Shown here one piece after another: positions 58,828-64,000 of a stretch of DNA of 64,000 nucleotides. The stretch spans positions 186,001 through 250,000 of the forward strand of contig NZ_WNZY01000006.1 of NCBI RefSeq assembly GCF_009725205.1, in the 5' to 3' direction. Numbering within the stretch: position 1 is the first letter of the stretch; every line of letters starts with the position of its first letter. Below the pieces are notes generated by a model, which worked only from the letters and a program-made list of their open reading frames with translations, was not told the DNA's origin and did no database searches. A program made the translations under genes and the position numbers. Source of the stretch: Paenibacillus timonensis (GTDB lineage Bacteria > Bacillota > Bacilli > Paenibacillales > Paenibacillaceae).

Positions 58828-58936
58828 GTCTACGGTTCATTTTGCCCCAAAGGCCCAAAAAGGCCTAGTCGCCCGAAATTAACACCAGGAAATACCGTTA
58901 ATTTACGTCGAGGCGCTAGAATCGGTAAAATGAACA

Positions 58937-58952
58937 TTAGGTTTTCCAGTTA
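58937..58952 (+). repeat. copy of a GTTTTCCAGTTA intergenic motif
   Basis: TTAGGTTTTCCAGTTA matches 62354-62369 (GTAGGTTTTCCAGTTA) at all but one base. It occurs between rdgB and the shared terminator. Confidence 0.5.
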
Positions 58953-58962
58953 GCGGTAGAAA

Positions 58963-59006
58963 AAAAGCAAGCCAGGTCCTCTGCGGGATCCCGGCTTGCT
59001 TTTTTG
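58963..59006. terminator. bidirectional terminator between rdgB and asnB
   Basis: AAAAGCAAGCC and GGCTTGCTTTT form the outer stem and GGTCC/GGATCC extends it. T-rich sequence follows on both strands. Confidence 0.82.
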
Positions 59007-59015
59007 TGCTTTTTC

Positions 59016-60860
59016 TTAACGAATTTTCACGTTGTACTTGTTTAGCCAGAAGTTCACCTGCGACAAATAAGCGAACAATTGTGGGCCGCTCATCAGCTGG
59101 CCGAACCACGGCAGGTTGGAGGACGATTCCTTGGATGCGGCGATAGCGCGGATTTTGTCCGCATCGATCAGCGGCAGGATCGGCGAGGTGGGATCGTCGA
59201 GAATTTTCAGCATCTGATCGCGCACCGCGGTAAGGTAATTCGGATTATGCGTTTTGGGATAAGGGCTTTTTTTGCGATACAACACGTCTTCAGGCAGGAT
59301 GCCTTCGAGCGCTTTGCGCAGAATGCCTTTTTCCCGATTCCCCGTCGTTTTGATCTCCCACGGAATGTTCCAGACGTATTGCACCAGGCGATGGTCGCAA
59401 TAAGGAACGCGAACCTCCAGTCCGGCAGCCATACTCATGCGGTCTTTGCGGTCAAGCAGTGTGGGCATGAACCGCGTGATGTTCAGGTATGACATCACTC
59501 GCATCCGGGCCCGTTCCCCCGTCTCCCCTTCCAGCTTCGGCGTCTCCCCTACCGCTTCGTTGTAACGATCGGCGATGTATTGTTCCGGTTTGATCCATTC
59601 GCGGATTTCCGGTGACAACAAATCGGCGCGCAGTCCCGTCGCCACCGACCATGGGAACGTTCCTGAATTCAGCAGCTCTTCACGGTGAAACCAGGGGTAT
59701 CCGCCGAAAACTTCGTCCGCGGCTTCACCCGAGATGGCGACCGTCGCCCCTTTTTTGATTTCCCGGCAAAACAACAGCAGTGAAGCGTCAACGTCGGCCA
59801 TCCCGGGAAGATCGCGGGCAATCGTCGAATCGGGCAGGGCATCGACCAGCTCGGGGGTATCGAATTGGATCGCGTGATGAGCGGTCTGTAACTCCTCCAC
59901 CATGCGCTTAATCCATGGGCCATCCGCGCCAGGCTGGTAGCTGTGGGCCTGAAAATGCTTGTCGTTGTCGACGTAATCAATCGAATACGTATGCACTTGC
60001 CCTTGGCCGGTCCGCTTGTAGTAATCAACGGCCAGCGCGGTCAACGCGCTGGAGTCCAGACCGCCGGACAGCAAGGTGCACACCGGCACATCGGAGATGA
60101 GCTGGCGATCCATGGTATCCTGCAGCAGCTTGCGAATCGTTGCCGCGGTCTCTTCCACATTGTCCGTATGAGGCTCGGCTTCTAGCTTCCAATAGGCGTA
60201 TTTACGCAGCCCGTTACGGCTGAAGATCATGACGTGACCCGGACGCAGCTCCTTCAAATCCTTATATACGCCATGGCCAGGCGTCCGCGCCGGACCCATG
60301 ACGAAAATTTCGGCAAGACCTTCGGGCCCAACGACAGGCTCCACCTTTGGATGGCGTAAAATCGCCTTCGGCTCGGAACCGAAGATCAGCGTACCGTCAA
60401 TTTCACTGTAGAATAGCGGTTTTACCCCAAGGCGGTCCCGGGCAAAAAAAACATGCTCCCGAACGCTGTCCCAAATCGCAAACGCATAGATCCCGTTCAG
60501 CCGGTACACGCAATCCGGCCCCCACTCGATATACGATTGCAGTAACACCTCCGTATCGCAGTTGGTACGAAACTTACGTCCTCTCCGCTGCAACTCAGCC
60601 TTCAGTTCAGGAGCATTATAAATCTCCCCATTATATACAATCGTAAACACCGCATCGTCTTCATGAATGATCATCGGCTGGGCCCCATTCTCGGGGTCCA
60701 TGACGCTAAGGCGCCGATGTCCGAAAGCACACGGGCCGGAAATCCAAGTTCCCTGGGCATCGGGTCCCCGTTTTTCCAGACAGGACGTCATGGATAATAC
60801 CAGATCCGATTCTTTGGTCAAGTCCCGGTTCCATTCGATAAAGCCGGTTATTCCGCACAT
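59016..60860 (-). CDS. asnB: glutamine-dependent asparagine synthase
   Basis: This 614-residue enzyme makes asparagine from aspartate, ATP and glutamine. Cys2 (after the initiator Met) is the glutaminase nucleophile; the N-terminal domain has RGPDAQGTW, HRRLSVMDPENG and NGEIYN. The synthetase domain has the ATP loop LLSGGLDSSAL, and the EAADEVFGGYPW segment follows. It ends with a C-terminal helical part. AGGAG stands nine bases before the ATG. It lies at the end of a strand switch, so it is monocistronic. Bacillus species carry several paralogues (AsnB, AsnH, AsnO), and I cannot assign which. Confidence 0.93.
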   Translation of the reverse strand: MCGITGFIEWNRDLTKESDLVLSMTSCLEKRGPDAQGTWISGPCAFGHRRLSVMDPENGAQPMIIHEDDAVFTIVYNGEIYNAPELKAELQRRGRKFRTNCDTEVLLQSYIEWGPDCVYRLNGIYAFAIWDSVREHVFFARDRLGVKPLFYSEIDGTLIFGSEPKAILRHPKVEPVVGPEGLAEIFVMGPARTPGHGVYKDLKELRPGHVMIFSRNGLRKYAYWKLEAEPHTDNVEETAATIRKLLQDTMDRQLISDVPVCTLLSGGLDSSALTALAVDYYKRTGQGQVHTYSIDYVDNDKHFQAHSYQPGADGPWIKRMVEELQTAHHAIQFDTPELVDALPDSTIARDLPGMADVDASLLLFCREIKKGATVAISGEAADEVFGGYPWFHREELLNSGTFPWSVATGLRADLLSPEIREWIKPEQYIADRYNEAVGETPKLEGETGERARMRVMSYLNITRFMPTLLDRKDRMSMAAGLEVRVPYCDHRLVQYVWNIPWEIKTTGNREKGILRKALEGILPEDVLYRKKSPYPKTHNPNYLTAVRDQMLKILDDPTSPILPLIDADKIRAIAASKESSSNLPWFGQLMSGPQLFAYLSQVNFWLNKYNVKIR

Positions 60861-61031
60861 TTTTGCTATCTCCTCTCCGCATTGCTTTACAGTCCCCGCT
60901 TGCCGACCGGGTGAAAAGTATTAACAAATTATGCCGAACAAGGGCATAAAATGTCTGTCCATTATGGAAAACTATGGCTTGAGGGCGGCAAAGCACGAGG
61001 TGAATACAAGCAATAGGAAGGAGGAATTCAC

Positions 61032-61346
61032 TTGGAAAAGAGGCTTTTTTTCGTTTCTGTTCAAGGGCGCTCGCTGCTTGAGGATCCTGGAGCCGCGGCG
61101 TACGAATGGGAGGTCCAAGCAACCCGCCAGGAGGCGGACACCTTAAGCCATATGCTCGAGCAGTTGGGGGAGAAGGAGGAAAGCGGCTTTCTGGCTTTTA
61201 CGTACCCTTGGCCGGATACGCCGGAGGGCGAGGTGAACCGCAGCTACGACAGCCTCCTGAACGCGTTGTACCGTGAGATTTATCGGCTGGGTACGGCAGA
61301 GACCCGGGCGCAAATGGAGCGTTCCGGTTTTGCGGCTCAGCTGTAG
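61032..61346 (+). CDS. small uncharacterised protein
   Basis: This 104-residue protein begins EKRLFFVSVQGRSLLEDPG and is mostly a mix of helices and strands with an acidic middle (LEQLGEKEESG). The start is TTG, seven bases after AAGGAGG, a strong ribosome site. I do not recognise a family. It lies 34 bp upstream of another small protein of similar style and is probably cotranscribed with it. A conserved domain search would be needed to name it. Confidence 0.65.
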   Translation: MEKRLFFVSVQGRSLLEDPGAAAYEWEVQATRQEADTLSHMLEQLGEKEESGFLAFTYPWPDTPEGEVNRSYDSLLNALYREIYRLGTAETRAQMERSGFAAQL

Positions 61347-61380
61347 TTTCTTTGGATTCCACCCGAAAGGAGCAACACCT

Positions 61381-61731
61381 GTGACGTATTATATCAAGGA
61401 CGCTGAGTTTCGGCGGATGGACGAGCATCAAGACCGGCCCTGCGCAGTGATTCAGGTGTACCCGGGGGCGGTGGGCGACCCCGATCTATTTGTTTACGTG
61501 GCTCGTGCTAAGGCGGGAAATGAGTATGAAATCATCCGAATGATTCGCAGCGATGCCGATTTGGAGATCGACTGGTACGATAATAGCCTGCATCAGGCGT
61601 TCGCCGACGTGGCGGAAGACCAGTTCGGAGACCGGGGGTGGCCGGAACCGGAAGCTCAACGTAAGGAGTTTCTGCAGAACCTGCTCGCCAATGAGCAGAT
61701 TGCCGCCCGGCTGGAGCAGTTGCCTACTTGA
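61381..61731 (+). CDS. small uncharacterised protein
   Basis: This 116-residue protein starts at GTG, nine bases after AAAGGAG. The sequence TYYIKDAEFRRMDEHQDRP, then VIQVYPGAVGDPDLFVYVARA, suggests an alpha-beta domain; the C-terminal half is helical (QFGDRGWPEPEAQRKEFLQNL). No family is recognised. It ends just before a hairpin that doubles as terminator and tRNA promoter. Confidence 0.65.
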   Translation: MTYYIKDAEFRRMDEHQDRPCAVIQVYPGAVGDPDLFVYVARAKAGNEYEIIRMIRSDADLEIDWYDNSLHQAFADVAEDQFGDRGWPEPEAQRKEFLQNLLANEQIAARLEQLPT

Positions 61732-61761
61732 GACCACGCCAAGATTTTGCCAAAAAGCGCT

Positions 61762-61790
61762 TTGAAAAAACAAAAGGGATGCGCTATAAT
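61762..61790 (+). promoter_or_regulatory. sigma-A promoter of tRNA-Arg
   Basis: TTGAAA and a perfect TATAAT are separated by exactly 17 bp. The predicted start is about 61797, 22 nt before the tRNA. The -10 lies inside the loop of the upstream hairpin. Confidence 0.75.
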
Positions 61791-61809
61791 TATTAACGCA
61801 TCCTTTTTT
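61777..61809 (+). terminator. terminator overlapping the tRNA promoter
   Basis: GGATGCG and CGCATCC form a seven-pair stem with a 13-nt loop and a TTTTTT tail. It ends the small-protein operon at 61731. Because transcription from the tRNA promoter starts in the 3' arm, the tRNA transcript itself would not form it. Confidence 0.7.
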
Positions 61810-61818
61810 CATACCTGT

Positions 61819-61892
<74 letters not shown>

Positions 61893-61902
61893 TAACAAGA
61901 GA

Positions 61903-61926
61903 GCACCCGTAAGGGTGCTTTTTTTT
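61903..61926 (+). terminator. terminator of tRNA-Arg
   Basis: GCACCC-GTAA-GGGTGC with a run of eight T. An identical copy follows 147 bp downstream at 62050. Confidence 0.9.
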
Positions 61927-61931
61927 GTTGC

Positions 61932-62042
61932 GTCCCAGGTTGGGATGAGAACCCCATCAGGGGTTCGTCGAAGCGAAACCGCCCGCGCAAGCGGGGCGGA
62001 GGAGCGGAGTCTCGAGCGTTGCGAGAGTACCCCGACTGGGAC
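61932..62042 (+). repeat. structured repeat, copy 1 (candidate RNA)
   Basis: The 111-nt unit opens with GTCCCAG and closes with CTGGGAC, forming a terminal helix. Inside are three hairpins: GAACCCC-ATCA-GGGGTTC, CCGCCCGC-GCAA-GCGGGGCGG, and TCTCG-loop-CGAGA followed by GTACC. A terminator of the same sequence follows each unit. Copies 2 and 3 share the motifs CGAAGC, GGGCGG and GAGAGTACC. The ends equal the acceptor stem of the preceding tRNA-Arg. Confidence 0.6.
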
Positions 62043-62049
62043 AGACAGA

Positions 62050-62073
62050 GCACCCGTAAGGGTGCTTTTTTTT
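62050..62073 (+). terminator. terminator after repeat copy 1
   Basis: Exact copy of the 61903-61926 hairpin, GCACCC-GTAA-GGGTGC plus T run, displaced by 147 bp. Confidence 0.85.
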
Positions 62074-62078
62074 GTTGC

Positions 62079-62157
62079 GTCCCAGGTTGGGATGAGAGCC
62101 CCATCAGGGGTTCGTCGAAGCGAAACCGCCCGCGTAAGCGGGGCGGAGGAGCGGAGT
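62079..62157 (+). repeat. structured repeat, copy 2 (truncated)
   Basis: Matches copy 1 from GTCCCAGGTTGGG to GAGCGGAGT with two changes: A to G in the first hairpin (A-U becomes G-U) and GCAA to GTAA in the second loop. Both keep the structure. The 3' third, including CTGGGAC, is missing. Confidence 0.65.
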
Positions 62158-62187
62158 TTCATGTTCCCGATTTGGGTTGAGCTAGAT

Positions 62188-62369
62188 GGATTTTCTACAT
62201 CTATTTTCGTTGTTTTCAGGCAAAAGGAATAATTGAGTTGGAAATTCTACAGTTAAATCTACCCGAAATAGCCTCCGAACGAGAAATCAAGAAAAATAGC
62301 TGTAGATTTTCCACTTCGTACCGTCCCCAAGAGACAAAACCGAAAAATGAAGTGTAGGTTTTCCAGTTA
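62188..62369. repeat. cluster of TGTAGATTTTCC-type short repeats
   Basis: GGATTTTCTACA (62188-62199), GGAAATTCTACAG (62240-62252), CTGTAGATTTTCC (62300-62312) and TGTAGGTTTTCCAGTTA (62353-62369) are variants of one motif in both orientations. The second and third are near-perfect inverted repeats 47 bp apart and could form a stem. No gene is seen in this stretch. Confidence 0.5.
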
Positions 62370-62408
62370 ATGATCCTTCCGGACAGAGGTATCATTCTAC
62401 TTCATTAT

Positions 62409-62522
62409 GTCCTAAATTGGGGCGAGCTCTCCTTAGGGGATTCATCGAAGCTAGGCTGCACAAATAAGCAGGGCGGACGTGTGAAGTCTCGAGCGATGCG
62501 TGAGAGTACCTCGATACAGGAC
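62409..62522 (+). repeat. structured repeat, copy 3 (diverged)
   Basis: This 114-nt copy opens with GTCCT and closes with AGGAC, so its terminal helix pairs although the bases differ from copies 1 and 2. It keeps CGAAGC, GGGCGG and GTCTCGAGCG...GAGAGTACC. The first hairpin is preserved as TCTCC/GGGGA. It lies just before tRNA-Gly on the other strand. Confidence 0.55.
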
Positions 62523-62540
62523 CGTCGTCCAACTAAATTA

Positions 62541-62574
62541 AAAAATCAAAAACCCCTTTGAGATCAAAGGGGTT
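62541..62574 (-). terminator. terminator of tRNA-Gly
   Basis: AACCCCTTTG-ATCT-CAAAGGGGTT on the minus strand followed by TTTGATTTTT. It lies 17 nt after the tRNA 3' end. Confidence 0.85.
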
Positions 62575-62590
62575 GGAGGTTACTAGGTTA

Positions 62591-62664
62591 TGGAGCGGGT
62601 GAAGGGAATCGAACCCTCGCCTCAAGCTTGGGAAGCTGGCGTTCTACCATTGAACTACACCCGC
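62591..62664 (-). tRNA. tRNA-Gly (CCC), CCA encoded
   Basis: Acceptor GCGGGTG pairs with ACCCGCT plus encoded CCA. The D arm is GTTC/GAAC and the T arm AGGGT-TCGATTC-CCTTC. The anticodon loop is TTCCCAA (anticodon CCC). The anticodon stem CCAGC/GCTTG has one C-U mismatch at the second pair from the base. Confidence 0.9.
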
Positions 62665-62682
62665 AAAAGCTAAGCAAGAAAT

Positions 62683-62711
62683 ATTATAACGCGAACCAAG
62701 AAGAGAATCAA
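62683..62711 (-). promoter_or_regulatory. sigma-A promoter of tRNA-Gly
   Basis: TTGATT and a perfect TATAAT on the minus strand are 17 bp apart. The predicted start is a few bases before the tRNA. Confidence 0.75.
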
Positions 62712-62742
62712 GCCCCGCCAAATATTACCGGTCGGGGCTTTT
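62710..62742 (-). terminator. terminator of the PilZ gene
   Basis: AAGCCCCG and CGGGGCTT form the stem. The tail on the minus strand is only partly T-rich and contains the -35 of the tRNA-Gly promoter. Confidence 0.55.
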
Positions 62743-62747
62743 GCTTG

Positions 62748-63128
62748 TTACTTGACGATGATTCTTCGGGCTGCTGCCATCCCTCTTAACTCGATGTTTA
62801 GTTTCTCCTTTTCTTCGGGGTTCAATTCCAGGCGTAATCCGTAATGTTGGCTTGAGGGCTCAAGCTCCTTCTGCCAGCGTATTTCCCCTGGAAAGGTGCG
62901 CATCTCGTCACTTAACCGTACATGCAGTAGGATGCGCAAGTCGTGAGAAGACGCGTGCAGATTCAATTCGGTGCGGACCCGGCAGCCCGATTTACTGATG
63001 TCGATTAGATCGATCTGAGCGGGCTTGCAGGGCAGCGGTTGCCCATCAATGGATAGGATTTCAAGCGAGGCCTCGATCGGCGGATACAGAGAGTAACGGA
63101 AAGGTTCAGTTCTTCTAGTTGTTGTCAT
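62748..63128 (-). CDS. PilZ-domain protein (c-di-GMP effector-like)
   Basis: This 126-residue protein is a single PilZ domain. The c-di-GMP switch would lie in TTTRRTEPFRYSLYP, where an RxxxxR-like basic pair replaces the usual RxxxR. The strand DLIDISKSGCRVRT has the D-x-S-x-x-G motif. The ATG at 63128 has no ribosome site. A TATAAT on the minus strand (63141-63136) would start transcription at about the A of that ATG, so the mRNA may be leaderless. The longer reading from 63164 has no ribosome site either. It likely binds c-di-GMP and affects motility or the envelope. Confidence 0.75.
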   Translation of the reverse strand: MTTTRRTEPFRYSLYPPIEASLEILSIDGQPLPCKPAQIDLIDISKSGCRVRTELNLHASSHDLRILLHVRLSDEMRTFPGEIRWQKELEPSSQHYGLRLELNPEEKEKLNIELRGMAAARRIIVK

Positions 63129-63299
63129 AAATAAGATTATAGCGAAATTTGTCGAGAGATACATGGATTTTTCAAAGGAGGAGAGGGCGAAATTTTTTTT
63201 ACATTTTTACATAACCTTACAATCTACGAGAATTGATTTAACAATTGTATACGACAATCAAATCGTAGTTACATATGCCAATATAAAAGGGTGAAATGA

Positions 63300-64000
63300 A
63301 TGAAGACGAGTAAGGTATTGGGGATGATTTTGGCCTCCGCGGTCGTAGCGACGACGGCGATGGCATCAAGCGCAGCAGCTGAAGCCGGCTACAAGACGGC
63401 CGCAGTCAAATCTAGCGTAAGCCAGCTGAAAGTAGTGAGCCAGAGCGTAGTCATCGACGGAACCAAAGTGTCGTTGAAATCCGTGTCGGTGAACAAAGCG
63501 GTCTTGTACTCGCTTCGCGACTTGGCAGGTGGACTCGGGGCAACCATTAAGCAATCCGGTGCCGAATTGACCGTTACCGACAGCCTGGGGCAACATGCAG
63601 TCACTTTGAAAGCCGGCGCGAAAGCATATCGGGTCGATGGAGTTAGCGCTCAGTTTACGGTTGCTCCGCAATCCGTACAAGGCTCGCTTTACGTAGAACC
63701 TGCCACGCTGATTCAAGCACTAGGAGGCGAAGTGCTCCCGGGTACAAGCGAGGTTCGCAGCACGGGACGCTTGAGCGGCCAATTCTCTGCCCCATGGTTC
63801 AACGCAGCTGGCAGTATCATTGTTAGCCAGGACGATGCAGAAACGGCACAGTTGTTCAAATTGGGCAATCACGGACAATTTGAACTCTTTTCCGATAACG
63901 GGAATCTCACTGGGGCTGCCTTGTCGCCTGACCTTACCACAGCGGCCTTTACGGATGAAAATGGCGCTTTGTTCTTGATCAATACAGGGAACGGTACCGT
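63300..64000 (+). CDS. secreted copper-amine-oxidase stalk-domain protein, cut by window edge
   Basis: The frame stays open for 701 bp to the window edge and begins MKTSKVLGMILASAVVA, a signal peptide with a likely AAA cleavage site near residue 27. Residues about 50-150 show the copper amine oxidase N-terminal stalk pattern (VVIDGTKVSLKSVSV, LYSLRDLAGGLGATIK, LYVEPATLIQALGG). After about 155, regularly spaced strands (GQFSAPWFNAAGSIIV, TAAFTDENGALFLINTG) suggest the start of a beta propeller. AAAGGG precedes the ATG by eight bases. Such secreted proteins are common in Paenibacillaceae; ligand unknown. Only the N-terminal part is visible. Confidence 0.75.
   Translation, partial: MKTSKVLGMILASAVVATTAMASSAAAEAGYKTAAVKSSVSQLKVVSQSVVIDGTKVSLKSVSVNKAVLYSLRDLAGGLGATIKQSGAELTVTDSLGQHAVTLKAGAKAYRVDGVSAQFTVAPQSVQGSLYVEPATLIQALGGEVLPGTSEVRSTGRLSGQFSAPWFNAAGSIIVSQDDAETAQLFKLGNHGQFELFSDNGNLTGAALSPDLTTAAFTDENGALFLINTGNGT

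Noticed and set aside
61901..62157. Possible CRISPR array because of the tandem repeats
   Set aside because: There are only two full periods of 147 bp, the repeats are long and hairpin-rich, there are no short spacers and no cas genes.

Overview
The window looks like a chromosomal segment of an endospore-forming Firmicute of the Paenibacillaceae type (Paenibacillus, Cohnella or a relative). The evidence is near-full-length GerE and GerM homologues, a YheC/D spore-coat ATP-grasp protein, a YjcZ-like peptide, a YhcN/YlaJ-type lipoprotein, strong AGGAGG ribosome sites with many TTG and GTG starts, and dense factor-independent terminators. No phage, insertion sequence or CRISPR array was seen. 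The last gene runs off the right edge.

Layout. 1-14.8 kb is housekeeping and regulation: GNAT, PHP phosphatase, LysR, CheX-like protein, SDR, DEAD-box helicase, EcsAB exporter, aminotransferase, a divergent PNPOx/MocR pair, AraC, an adhesin-like lipoprotein and phosphatidylserine decarboxylase. 14.9-18.2 kb is a TPP-riboswitch-controlled thiamine-precursor ECF transporter (ykoE-D-C type). 18.3-43.6 kb is a large glycan locus, probably for the spore surface. It holds a YheC/D protein, about a dozen glycosyltransferases (GT2, GT4, GT-D and CgeB types), nucleotide-sugar enzymes (RmlA-like, C2-epimerase, two CapD/PseB-like dehydratases, RmlD-like reductase, RMD-like epimerase, UDP-sugar dehydrogenase), three small paralogous helical proteins, a polybasic tag protein and a jelly-roll-like structural protein. 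43.8-50.5 kb carries the YhcN-type lipoprotein, nagA-nagB-rpiR with paired operator candidates, MarR, glpK and gerE. 50.8-61.7 kb carries an M20 dipeptidase, a membrane-anchored parvulin, a methyltransferase/MBL pair, pgpA, gerM-rph-rdgB, an asparagine synthetase and two small unknowns. 61.8-62.7 kb holds tRNA-Arg and tRNA-Gly flanking three copies of a structured repeat. A PilZ gene and a truncated copper-amine-oxidase-stalk protein end the window.

The most interesting part is 21.3-32.9 kb. Several glycosyltransferases carry arginine/lysine-rich N- or C-terminal extensions. An overlapping set carries an aromatic-x-x-Gly tetrad repeat of the kind known from FliH helices. One small protein (28514-28906) consists only of the basic domain, a proline/alanine linker and the tetrad repeat. 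My inference is that these modules dock the glycosylation enzymes onto one another or onto a polyanionic spore layer. Sites resembling mother-cell sigma-K promoters precede several of these genes, and gerE lies about 7 kb downstream. A second candidate is a roughly 111-nt repeat between the tRNA genes whose terminal helix and hairpins are kept by compensating changes between copies, as expected of a structured RNA.
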